A DNA stretch of 14,321 bases from the NCBI GenBank assembly GCA_964493075.1, contig CAZBNU010000094.1, positions 1 through 14,321 of the forward strand, in the 5' to 3' direction. Under the pieces are notes generated by a model that saw nothing but the letters and a program-made list of their open reading frames with translations, ran no database searches and was not told the origin of the DNA. Below, piece by piece: positions 6,839-14,078 of the stretch. Each line of letters opens with the position of its first letter. Position 1 is the first letter of the stretch. The DNA is from SLFT01 sp964493075 (lineage in GTDB: Bacteria; Hydrogenedentota; Hydrogenedentia; Hydrogenedentales; CAITNO01). The position numbers and the translations under genes were made by a program.

Positions 6839-9826
6839 CTATTTTGTTTCAAGTGCGCCATTTTCCACAGCCACCACACGGAATCCTACGTCGTATACTG
6901 GCTGCCAGGAATGATAAGCACGACGGGCAGCGGCATGGGCACGTTCGGGCAGATCGTACCAGGAACCGCCCCGCACCACCTTGCGCGTAGCACCCGACCC
7001 ATCGGCATAGGCATCACAGGAGGTCAGCGTCCATTCGGCGGCATTGCCGTGCATGTCGAACAGTCCCCACGGGTTTGCGTTGTAACTGCCCACTGGCGCG
7101 GAAACACGGTGCTTGTCGTTCACGGTGCGCATGGCGGGTCGCCATGGTGCGATGGCGCCGGACGGCAGGTTCCAGGGCGGAAAGGTGTCCACAAAGGCCA
7201 GCGATTCATCGGCAAGATTCGCCACTGCAGCAAAGTCCGCATCCAAAGCGCCATACCACAGGGGCGATGTCGTACCGGCGCGACAAGCATATTCCCATTG
7301 CGCCTCCGTAGGTAATGAGAAGGTTTCCCCCGTCATCGCGGAAAGCCATTGGCAGAACGCAGTAGCCTCATTCCAGCGCACCCGTACTACAGGCTGGTCG
7401 GGATGATTTAGGGGATAGCCGCGCTCGGCCACACTGAACTGCAAAAAATCGCCGTGCTCCAGACGGCTGTCATGTTCGGGGTCGAAACAGGCATACTGGG
7501 CGTTGGTCACTTCAAACTTGCCCATCCAGAAGGGCGGTTCCGTCTCCGTGGCAGGAACCAGCACGAGTGACAGGGAGAGGTCATCGCCCAAGGGGACTTT
7601 TCGTTCAGGCAAGGGTTGTACCGTAACAGCAAAGGAGGTTGGACGGATTGGACGGATCGGTTTTGCTGGCGCGTTCACGGATGGGGACAGTCCACTGAGG
7701 ACAGTCCCTTCAATTGCTTCGGGGTCTTCGTCGGTGCCCGGGGCGTATAACGCCGCCATTGCCTGTCTGCGGTCGCGTTGATGCATTACCTTTTCCTCAC
7801 CGACGATTTCGTGCCAGGTTCCGTGGGCGGGTGCCCCCAGGTCTACCCACGTAATCAACCGGTCCCAGGCTTCACTGCTCAGATCAACATCGTAATGTCC
7901 CTGCCGCAGCAGCTGTACCAGATGGGTTGTATCCGCATGAAATTCATAGGGCGGCGGCAGGTGCATATCACTTTCCATGGTGGCGGTACGCACATAGCGG
8001 CGCAAAGCCAGATATGCCGGGGTGAAGGTGGTTCCGTTGCGGTAAGCGGCATCTCCGGCATCGGGATGCACCGGCGGCCTTTGTGTAAAATCTTCCGTAA
8101 CTTCCTCCCTGCCATCATGACAGGACACACAATACGCATCCAGCACAGGCTGCACTTCGCGTATAAAGGAAAACCCGCGTGTCGGCCCGTACCATGATTT
8201 GATATCCGTGGGAGCACGCCGAGAGGCCAATGTAATATTCACTGGTGGTGTTGTATTCTGGGATTCATGACAACCTACACAAGAAAGGGTTTCACCCGGC
8301 ATACCGGTCATCCAGCTGCGCATCAATTGAATTGCCTTGCCTTCGCCATCCAGCGGCTGGATGGAAACAGGCGTGTTGGCGGGCATACGGAAGAATGCGG
8401 AACCGTCAGGTTCCACCGGGGTGGTTCCCAACACCCGCTTGATATCCCAGGGGCCGTCCATACCCACGCGATTTATCTGGCCGCCCATGCCGTGATAGGC
8501 GAAATGGTAGGTGAACAACCGCAGGGCTTTTACGGTTCCTTTGGGAACACCTTCAAGGCCAGCGCCAGCGTAAATATCCGCAAGATATACAAGGCTGTCG
8601 TCCCGGTTCAGGTCAACTTTGGAAGGGATGACTGGCGGTACGGGCTGCGCCATCACCGGAACGGGTTCAAAAAGGGCGTACCGGTCGAGTTCCTTGATAA
8701 GGACAAGGTTATCGAACACATCAGCAAGATAAATACCCCACGGCGTTTTCGGTGACAACTTGGCGGACACCAGAAAATAGGTATCACTGAGCGGCCACGG
8801 ATGCAGAAAACGCGGCCAACTTTCATCCACAAGGTTGTCCTTCAATACCGGTGCCACCACCTTGCCCCTGCCGGGAATGCGCTGGAGCACGCCCTCCGCC
8901 TCGCGGCGCCCTTTGGCCGTATCAAACAACACTAANNNNNNNNNNNNNNNNNNNNNNNNNNNNNNNNNNNNNNNNNNNNNNNNNNNNNNNNNNNNNNNNN
9001 NNNNNNNNNNNNNNNNNNNNNNNNNNNNNNNNNNNGGCAGCACCGTGGGACACCAGTTATGATCCTGTTCAAACGTCAGCCTGCGTATATTCCCGGAATC
9101 TCGGTCGTACCGGTACAGATTAGTCACATGGGAGGAGCCGGTAACACAGGGCACACCAACAAATGGCGCACTGGAAGAGAATATGATATTGCCATCGGGC
9201 AGATAACATCCCTCGTAATTGTCCACATCCGGTTCTTCTATCAAGGTCAGGGGCACAGGCATCGGATTGTCAACAGACATTTCACAAATGCGCCAAGGAC
9301 CCTCCGGATTAGACATGGACACCAACATCTGGCTCCCGTCAAAGTGCAGTTTCAAATCACCCACGAAGGCGCCCGATTCGGGGCGATAGAGTGTCGAAAG
9401 TTTTGGCCGTTTCCAAGGTGTTTCAAGCAGGGCGATTTCATTGTCGTAGCCCCCTCTTGGCAGACTCGAATTTCCCTCCCAGTTTTGGGGCAGCCCCAAC
9501 TGGCGTTCACCGCGCTTGATTAGCAACAAACGGTCAAACTGCCGCAACAACGGATTGTCCAGCAAAGCGTCCCGTTGCAGTTTACGCAACCCATCAGCAT
9601 CCTCCGCCTGGACACACTTTTCAAGGGTTTGCAGGTATGCAGGGCCACGAACATATTCGGCTGGAAACGCGGCGTACAAATCCTCAATGGCCAGTCGCAG
9701 TGCCCCTGCATCAGGCACAAGCGCGTCAGCGAACCCGTTGCCGCAAAGAAGCAGGGAAATCGCCGCCCACCGGCATACCCAGCGCCACCTTGTACTGTTC
9801 GCTACTACTGCATACTGCGTGTACAT
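6839..9826 (-). CDS. HzsA-related dihaem cytochrome-like protein with C-terminal FGE-sulfatase-like domain
   Basis: 995 residues if the internal 100-N gap is taken at face value. A positively charged start and a hydrophobic stretch (about 20-33, ending GFADA) look like a signal peptide, so the protein is probably periplasmic or outer-face. Residues about 100-450 show beta-propeller-like repeats (PDGNIIFSSSAPF, IRRLTFEQDHNWCP). Residues about 440-520 match the hydrazine-synthase-alpha middle-domain family (FAYHGMGGQINRVGMDGPWD, PVEPDGSAFFRMPANTP). Two c-type haem motifs follow, CVGCH (516-520) and CVSCH (566-570), then ITWVDLGAPAHGTW. A linker rich in Pro/Ile/Arg (about 700-740) leads to an FGE-sulfatase/SUMF1-like domain (about 760-990): MGKFEVTNAQY, LPTEAQWEYACRAGT, LFDMHGNAAEWT, VVRGGSWYDLPE. 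The position equivalent to the Tyr haem ligand of true HzsA (four after the first CxxCH His) is Asn here, and the FGE copper-binding cysteines after RGGSW are absent. Neither hydrazine synthesis nor formylglycine formation is therefore supported. The start has AGGAG about ten bases upstream. Confidence 0.8.
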   Translation of the reverse strand: MYTQYAVVANSTRWRWVCRWAAISLLLCGNGFADALVPDAGALRLAIEDLYAAFPAEYVRGPAYLQTLEKCVQAEDADGLRKLQRDALLDNPLLRQFDRLLLIKRGERQLGLPQNWEGNSSLPRGGYDNEIALLETPWKRPKLSTLYRPESGAFVGDLKLHFDGSQMLVSMSNPEGPWRICEMSVDNPMPVPLTLIEEPDVDNYEGCYLPDGNIIFSSSAPFVGVPCVTGSSHVTNLYRYDRDSGNIRRLTFEQDHNWCPTVLXXXXXXXXXXXXXXXXXXXXXXXXXXXXXXXXXXLVLFDTAKGRREAEGVLQRIPGRGKVVAPVLKDNLVDESWPRFLHPWPLSDTYFLVSAKLSPKTPWGIYLADVFDNLVLIKELDRYALFEPVPVMAQPVPPVIPSKVDLNRDDSLVYLADIYAGAGLEGVPKGTVKALRLFTYHFAYHGMGGQINRVGMDGPWDIKRVLGTTPVEPDGSAFFRMPANTPVSIQPLDGEGKAIQLMRSWMTGMPGETLSCVGCHESQNTTPPVNITLASRRAPTDIKSWYGPTRGFSFIREVQPVLDAYCVSCHDGREEVTEDFTQRPPVHPDAGDAAYRNGTTFTPAYLALRRYVRTATMESDMHLPPPYEFHADTTHLVQLLRQGHYDVDLSSEAWDRLITWVDLGAPAHGTWHEIVGEEKVMHQRDRRQAMAALYAPGTDEDPEAIEGTVLSGLSPSVNAPAKPIRPIRPTSFAVTVQPLPERKVPLGDDLSLSLVLVPATETEPPFWMGKFEVTNAQYACFDPEHDSRLEHGDFLQFSVAERGYPLNHPDQPVVRVRWNEATAFCQWLSAMTGETFSLPTEAQWEYACRAGTTSPLWYGALDADFAAVANLADESLAFVDTFPPWNLPSGAIAPWRPAMRTVNDKHRVSAPVGSYNANPWGLFDMHGNAAEWTLTSCDAYADGSGATRKVVRGGSWYDLPERAHAAARRAYHSWQPVYDVGFRVVAVENGALETK
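7639..7660 (-). repeat. Tandem 9-base repeat in the linker of the HzsA-related gene
   Basis: TTGGACGGA occurs twice back to back (7639-7647, 7648-7656) and is followed by a partial TCGG. In the gene's frame it encodes PIRPIRP, part of the flexible linker before the FGE-like domain. It may be simple slippage expansion in a tolerant linker. Confidence 0.6.
7684..7708. repeat. Hairpin-forming GGACAGTCC direct/inverted repeat inside coding linker
   Basis: GGACAGTCC occurs at 7685-7693 and again at 7699-7707, five bases apart. Each copy is a palindrome around a central A, so the pair can also fold into one hairpin: GGGACAGTCC against GGACAGTCCC, a ten-base-pair stem with one central mismatch and an ACTGA loop. 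It lies in frame in the linker, reading GTVLSGLSPS. The shape resembles REP/RAYT-type mobile repeats, which is inference. Confidence 0.6.
8936..9035. other. Assembly gap, 100 N
   Basis: A second run of exactly 100 undetermined bases, inside the HzsA-related gene between HNWCPTVL and LVLFDTAKGRR. The frame stays open across it at this nominal length. From memory of the family, relatives carry roughly 75-85 residues between these blocks, so the true gap is probably nearer 230-260 bases. Confidence 0.95.
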
Positions 9827-10095
9827 GATACTGCACTCCTGTGATGTTGTCCTGTTATGCCGTTTTCAATGGAAAAACAATACCATACTCCCCCCGTAAA
9901 CCACCAAATTCCCTTGGCGCCTATTGTAAATTCGCGTGACGCTATGATATAGTTTTAATTGATTTGACATGGGATACTTACTGCAATAACACCGTCTTAT
10001 TAACACTTTTCCGGGTATCCCGTGCCCCATTTATTCTCTGCACGACTTCGCCCTATTTCATTTGAATATGCATGATCAAGGAGCATTATCTGGCT
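9827..10095. promoter_or_regulatory. Divergent control region between the HzsA-related gene and the rnf operon
   Basis: About 270 bases separate two divergently transcribed units. The region is visibly more AT-rich than its flanks. It holds a consensus -35 candidate for the rnf side (9964-9969), an inverted pair GGGATAC (9971-9977) / GTATCCC (10015-10021) and the AAGGAG ribosome site at 10078-10083. I could not define a convincing promoter for the minus-strand gene. Confidence 0.45.
9964..9992 (+). promoter_or_regulatory. Possible sigma-70-type promoter for the rnf operon
   Basis: A perfect TTGACA lies at 9964-9969. Seventeen bases later comes TAACAC (9987-9992), which matches only three of six -10 positions. 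The leader to rnfB would be about 100 bases. The -35 is good and the -10 weak, so this promoter might need an activator. It lies next to the GGGATAC/GTATCCC inverted pair. Confidence 0.3.
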
Positions 10096-10959
10096 ATGAC
10101 TGGATTTATTATTTCCGGCATTGTTATGTTGGCACTGGGCATTTTGCTGGGTGTTATTCTAGCGGTTGCTAACAAGAAGTTGCATGTTTTTGAAGATCCA
10201 CGCATTGACACCGTGGAAGGCATGCTGCCGGGCGTCAATTGTGGCGCCTGCGGCTGCGCAGGTTGTCACGCCTTCGCAGAAGCACTGGTCGCCGGTGAGA
10301 TGCCTCCCGGGCGTTGCTCTGTCAATTCATCGGACATGGCGAAAAAAATTGCGGAATTTTTAGGGGTTGATGCTGGCACGACAGAAAAGCGGGTAGCAAG
10401 ATTGGCATGTGCTGGCGGGGACAATGTGGCGCGCCGTTTCGCGGACTACAGCGGACTGGACAGTTGCCGTGCAGCCATGCTGGTATCCGGCGGCGGGAAA
10501 ACCTGCACCTGGGGCTGCCTCGGCTACGGCGATTGCGCCCGCGTCTGCCAATTCGACGCCATAGAAATGAATGAGAATCGTCTGCCGGTAGTGGATGAAA
10601 TCAAATGCACCGCCTGCGGCAACTGCGTAACCGAATGCCCCAAGAACCTCTTTTCCATCCATCCGCTAGGCCACCATCTTTGGGTAGCATGCAACAACAA
10701 ACTGCGCGGCAAGGGTGCAAAGGATGCCTGTGCTGTTGCCTGCATCGGCTGCGGGTTGTGCGCCAAAGACGCCCCCGGTCTTATCACCATGGAAAACAAT
10801 CTACCCAAGGTGGACTATGATCAGAATGAGCTTGCTTCCGAAGCCGCCATACAACGTTGCCCCACAGGCGCTATCGTTTGGCTGGCAGAAAACGGCAAGA
10901 TTGTGTATGGAGAAAAAGCGGTAGTTCCTGAAAGCAAGGAACCGCTTCCCATTGGATAA
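10096..10959 (+). CDS. rnfB: Rnf electron transport complex subunit B (polyferredoxin)
   Basis: RnfB passes electrons from reduced ferredoxin into the Rnf complex and is anchored by one N-terminal membrane helix (residues about 3-25). With the start at 10096 it has 287 residues. The Fe4S4 (PF04060-type) domain has C49, C52, C57 and C74 (NCGACGCAGC). Then come C137/C141/C147/C151, a classic CxxCxxCxxxCP at C171/C174/C177/C181, and a further set C212/C216/C219/C222 with C255 (QRCPTGAI). It is longer than the roughly 190-residue proteobacterial form and carries extra C-terminal cluster cysteines, as in Bacteroidetes and clostridial RnfB. An in-frame ATG at 10072 exists, but it has no ribosome site upstream. 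AAGGAG at 10078-10083, twelve bases before 10096, and the immediate membrane helix favour the later start. It is the first gene of the operon. Confidence 0.93.
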   Translation: MTGFIISGIVMLALGILLGVILAVANKKLHVFEDPRIDTVEGMLPGVNCGACGCAGCHAFAEALVAGEMPPGRCSVNSSDMAKKIAEFLGVDAGTTEKRVARLACAGGDNVARRFADYSGLDSCRAAMLVSGGGKTCTWGCLGYGDCARVCQFDAIEMNENRLPVVDEIKCTACGNCVTECPKNLFSIHPLGHHLWVACNNKLRGKGAKDACAVACIGCGLCAKDAPGLITMENNLPKVDYDQNELASEAAIQRCPTGAIVWLAENGKIVYGEKAVVPESKEPLPIG

Positions 10960-10965
10960 TGTTAT

Positions 10966-10979
10966 AGCGCTTATGCGCT
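10966..10979 (+). other. Small stem-loop between rnfB and rnfC
   Basis: AGCGC-TTAT-GCGCT forms a five-base-pair GC-rich stem with a four-base loop in the 46-base rnfB-rnfC spacer. No T-run follows, so it is unlikely to be a terminator. It might affect processing or relative expression of rnfB and the downstream genes. Confidence 0.35.
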
Positions 10980-11005
10980 CTTGATATGGAAAGTACCCAC
11001 AACTC

Positions 11006-12337
11006 ATGAATACCACAGCAAGTACATTCCCCCACGGTGTGCATCCGGCGGAATGTAAACACACTGCTGGCGCGGACGTCGAACGATTGCCCTGGCCGCC
11101 GGAAGTTACTGTGCTGCTTTCGCAGCACATCGGCGCACCAGCAAAGTCCCTTGTAAAGAAGGGGCAGGAGGTCATGCGCGGCGAGCCGGTGGCGGAGGCA
11201 GGCGGTTTTGTCTCTGTGCCCATGCACGCACCCGTCACCGGAAAAATCAAATCGGTAGAGCCCGCCCTGAATCCACGGGGTGAGATGGCCCCCGCCATTG
11301 TTATCGAATATGACCCTGCCAACAATCAGGAGGAAGTTCATGGTACCCCCTGTGATGCAGCCTCCCTGTCGCCCGATGAAATTGTGAATGCGGTCCAGAA
11401 CGCGGGCATTGTCGGTCTGGGCGGCGCGGCATTTCCCACCCATGTGAAGATGAAGATTCCCGAAGGAAAAAGCGTGGATACTGTGGTGGTGAACGGCTGT
11501 GAATGCGAGCCTTACCTGACCACCGATTTTCGGGTGATGGTGGAACAATCCGAATGGATTATCGCAGGGGCGCGCCTGGCCATGAAGGCTACCGGCGCCA
11601 AGGAAGTCATTATTGCGGTTGAGAACAACAAGCCTGAAGCGTTGGACGCGATGATGAAAGTTGTCCCGAAAGGCGAACCTTTCTCTGTGCAAAGTCTTAC
11701 GACCAAATATCCTCAGGGCGCGGAGAAAATGTTGAGCCGGGCGCTGCTCCACCGCGACGTGCCGTCGGGCGGCCTGCCCAGCGATGTGGGCGTTGCCTGT
11801 TTTAACGTGGCAACCCTCGCGCAGATGGGGCAGTTGGTACCGAAAGGACAGGGATTGATCGAGCGCGTGGTTACCGTATCCGGCGGTGGCGTATCCCGTC
11901 CGGGCAACTACATGATGCCGCTGGGCACATCGCTACGCTTTGTCCTGGAACATGCAGGAATGACGGAAAATACCTGCGCCGTCATTAACGGCGGTCCCAT
12001 GATGGGTGCAACGATGCCTTGTCTGGATGTGCCGCTCACCAAAGGCACCACGGGACTTTTGGCCCTGACCAAAGACGAAATAAGGGATGGCAACACGCAA
12101 GTTTTCCCTTGCATAAAGTGCGCACGTTGCGTGGACGCCTGTCCCATTTTCCTGAACCCGTCCATACTCGGACTGCTGGCGCGCAAGGGACGGTACGAAG
12201 ACATGGCAAAAGACTATAACCTGAACGACTGTTTCGAGTGTGGCTGCTGTTCTTACGTGTGCCCCTCGAACATTCCACTGGTTCACTTTTTCCGCGTGGC
12301 AAAGGCCATCAACCGGGAAAGGAGCGCCCCGAAATGA
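11006..12337 (+). CDS. rnfC: Rnf electron transport complex subunit C (NADH/FMN, 2x[4Fe-4S])
   Basis: RnfC is the cytoplasmic subunit where NAD+/NADH reacts, related to NuoF of complex I. It has 443 residues. The N-terminal family block is GVHPAECK with LSQHIGAPAKSLVKKGQEV (39-57) and VPMHAPVTGKI, a biotinyl/RnfC N-terminal fold. The nucleotide/flavin-binding part shows GIVGLGGAAFPTHVKM (134-149) and NGCECEPYLTTD (163-174). An SLBB-like region follows. Two ferredoxin clusters end the protein: C369/C372/C375/C379 (CIKCARCVDACP) and C409/C412/C415/C419 (CFECGCCSYVCP). The ribosome site GGAAAG is weak and twelve bases off, which may lower initiation. The stop overlaps the rnfD start (ATGA at 12334-12337), indicating coupling. 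Length and motifs are complete. Confidence 0.95.
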   Translation: MNTTASTFPHGVHPAECKHTAGADVERLPWPPEVTVLLSQHIGAPAKSLVKKGQEVMRGEPVAEAGGFVSVPMHAPVTGKIKSVEPALNPRGEMAPAIVIEYDPANNQEEVHGTPCDAASLSPDEIVNAVQNAGIVGLGGAAFPTHVKMKIPEGKSVDTVVVNGCECEPYLTTDFRVMVEQSEWIIAGARLAMKATGAKEVIIAVENNKPEALDAMMKVVPKGEPFSVQSLTTKYPQGAEKMLSRALLHRDVPSGGLPSDVGVACFNVATLAQMGQLVPKGQGLIERVVTVSGGGVSRPGNYMMPLGTSLRFVLEHAGMTENTCAVINGGPMMGATMPCLDVPLTKGTTGLLALTKDEIRDGNTQVFPCIKCARCVDACPIFLNPSILGLLARKGRYEDMAKDYNLNDCFECGCCSYVCPSNIPLVHFFRVAKAINRERSAPK

Positions 12338-13395
12338 GCGATACCAATCAAGTATTGAGAATCAGCACCTCACCCCATATCAAGGCACGGGAAGACGTGC
12401 GCGATATCATGTTCAACGTTGCCATGGCACTTGTCCCCATCGCACTGTTCGCAATATGGTCCTTCGGCTTGAGCGCCCTGCTTTTGCTCGTCACGGCGAC
12501 AACCGCCTGCATACTGACAGAACACCTCTCCTGCGTTATTGCAGGCAGGCCTTCATCGGTACGCGATTGGAGCGTGGTCATCACCGGCCTTATTTTGGGA
12601 TTAACCCTGCCGCCGGGAACGCCCCTATGGATGGCGGCGCTTGGCGGGGTTTTCGGTGTTGCCATGGCAAAATCGCTCTTTGGCGGGCTTGGCTATAACT
12701 GCTTTAATCCCGCATTGGTGGGCCGTGCGTTTCTACAAATTGCCTTCCCGGTTGCCATCACCACCTGGACGCCGCCCATGCTGCCGGGCCGTTTCACCAG
12801 CTTGTTGCCATCCACGTTGACGTTTCCCTTCATGAAGATGGATGTTGATGCTGTCACGGCCTATATCAACGCCGGTATAGATGGCTGGTCAGGCGCCACG
12901 CCCCTTTCGATGTGGAAGTTTTCGGATACGCCCCAGTTCGAATCGAGTGTGCGCTTGTTTACCGGTATGATCCCCGGTTCCACGGGCGAAACAGCCTCCT
13001 GGCTCATCATCCTGTGCGGGCTATATTTAATTTATCGCAAAATGATGAACTGGCGCATCCCGGCAGGGATGTTACTGAGCGCGTTCCTGCTTAGCGGCGC
13101 ATTCTGGTTAAGCGACCGCGCCGCCTATCCGAACCCGGTCTTCATGTTGTTCTCCGGCGGGCTTATGTTCGGTGCGCTGTTCATGGCGTCGGATATGGTG
13201 GCCTCGCCCATGACCTCGACCGGCGTATGGCTATACGGTGCGTTCATCGGCATTGTCACCATTGTCATCCGCATCCTTGGCGCATTGCCGGAGGGTGTTA
13301 TGTTCGCCATCCTCCTGGGCAACGCGGTGTCCCCGCTGATTAACCAGATGACACAACCCCGCGTGTATGGCCTCGCCAAGAAAAGGAGGGCATAG
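12334..13395 (+). CDS. rnfD: Rnf electron transport complex subunit D (membrane, covalent FMN)
   Basis: RnfD is an integral membrane subunit homologous to NqrB and part of the ion-translocating core. It has 353 residues with about 9-10 hydrophobic segments. Family blocks are STSPHIKAREDVRDIMFNVA at the N-terminus, VVITGLILGLTLPPGTPLWM (81-100), GGLGYNCFNPALVGRAF (117-133), and SGATPL (186-191), whose T189 is the expected phosphoester-linked FMN site. The frame is open back to 12238 inside rnfC. AAAGGAG at 12318-12324, nine bases before the ATG at 12334, and the ATGA overlap with rnfC fix the start. The next gene, rnfG, begins two bases after the stop, and its Shine-Dalgarno lies in the last rnfD codons. 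Confidence 0.95.
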   Translation: MSDTNQVLRISTSPHIKAREDVRDIMFNVAMALVPIALFAIWSFGLSALLLLVTATTACILTEHLSCVIAGRPSSVRDWSVVITGLILGLTLPPGTPLWMAALGGVFGVAMAKSLFGGLGYNCFNPALVGRAFLQIAFPVAITTWTPPMLPGRFTSLLPSTLTFPFMKMDVDAVTAYINAGIDGWSGATPLSMWKFSDTPQFESSVRLFTGMIPGSTGETASWLIILCGLYLIYRKMMNWRIPAGMLLSAFLLSGAFWLSDRAAYPNPVFMLFSGGLMFGALFMASDMVASPMTSTGVWLYGAFIGIVTIVIRILGALPEGVMFAILLGNAVSPLINQMTQPRVYGLAKKRRA

Positions 13396-13397
13396 CC

Positions 13398-14078
13398 ATG
13401 ACATCAACGACACAATCCATACCTTCTGCCCCAACGACAAGTAGTCTAAAGATGATTGGAACCTTGGGGTTTATTTCTCTGGTTTCAGGAATCCTGCTGG
13501 CACTGGTCTATCAGGGCACTCTGAATATCATCATAAGCAACAATGAAGCACGCACCGGTATGGCGGTACTGGATATTCTTCCTGGTGCAGTTAAGCAACA
13601 AGTCTTTGAAGTGTCCCGTACAGGCGAATATGGCGAAACTATCAACGAAAAAATCTACGCCGGATATGATATCAGCGGGAAGTTGGTGGGTGTGGCCTTA
13701 CAGGCTTCCGACAACGGCGGCTACGGCGGCGAAATACGGCTTCTCTATGGCTATCTGCCTGCGGAAGAGAAAATTTCCGGCATGAAGGTGCTTCTTTCAA
13801 AAGAAACACCCGGACTTGGTGACCGCATCAAATCCGACACGGAATTCCACGCAAATTTTGACGGCATGGACGTGCCGTTGGACCATAATTCCATGATGCT
13901 GAAACGCCCGATTTCCTACGCCAAACCCGGGTCAGGAAAAGGTCCGGGAGACATCGAAGGCATTTCGGGGGCGACCATTTCCTCGAAAGCCGTGGCAAGG
14001 GCCATGAACACCAGCGCCAGCGCCCTTCTGCCGAAAGTACATGAGATGCTGGATGAATTGAAGAAAGGCGGCAAATGA
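13398..14078 (+). CDS. rnfG: Rnf electron transport complex subunit G (FMN-binding)
   Basis: RnfG (homologue of NqrC) carries covalent FMN on the outer side of the membrane and passes electrons towards RnfD. It has 226 residues with one membrane helix at about 20-40 preceded by a Ser/Thr/Pro-rich stretch, then the FMN-binding domain. The landmarks are NGGYGGEIRLLYGY, SKETPGLGDRI (134-144) and GISGATISSKAV (188-199), with T193 as the FMN attachment residue in the SGATxS motif. AAGGAGGG at 13383-13390, seven bases upstream, supports the start. The stop overlaps the rnfE start as ATGA (14075-14078). Confidence 0.95.
   Translation: MTSTTQSIPSAPTTSSLKMIGTLGFISLVSGILLALVYQGTLNIIISNNEARTGMAVLDILPGAVKQQVFEVSRTGEYGETINEKIYAGYDISGKLVGVALQASDNGGYGGEIRLLYGYLPAEEKISGMKVLLSKETPGLGDRIKSDTEFHANFDGMDVPLDHNSMMLKRPISYAKPGSGKGPGDIEGISGATISSKAVARAMNTSASALLPKVHEMLDELKKGGK

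Noticed and set aside
6839..7540. Active formylglycine-generating enzyme
   Set aside because: The copper-binding cysteines expected after RGGSW are missing and no sulfatase gene is adjacent.
6839..9826. Genuine hydrazine synthase (anammox) subunit
   Set aside because: There are no HzsB/HzsC genes nearby, the Tyr haem ligand position is Asn, and there is an FGE-like tail. HzsA-related is as far as the sequence supports.
10072..10095. Earlier ATG for rnfB
   Set aside because: No ribosome site precedes 10072, and AAGGAG lies between it and the ATG at 10096, where the membrane helix begins.
10871..11752. 293-codon open frame on the minus strand opposite rnfB/rnfC
   Set aside because: It is antisense to two clearly identified Rnf genes, and its His/Arg-rich translation has no family features.
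12238..12333. Earlier start for rnfD inside rnfC
   Set aside because: The ATG at 12334 has a well-spaced AAAGGAG and an ATGA overlap, and the protein then begins at the usual RnfD N-terminus.
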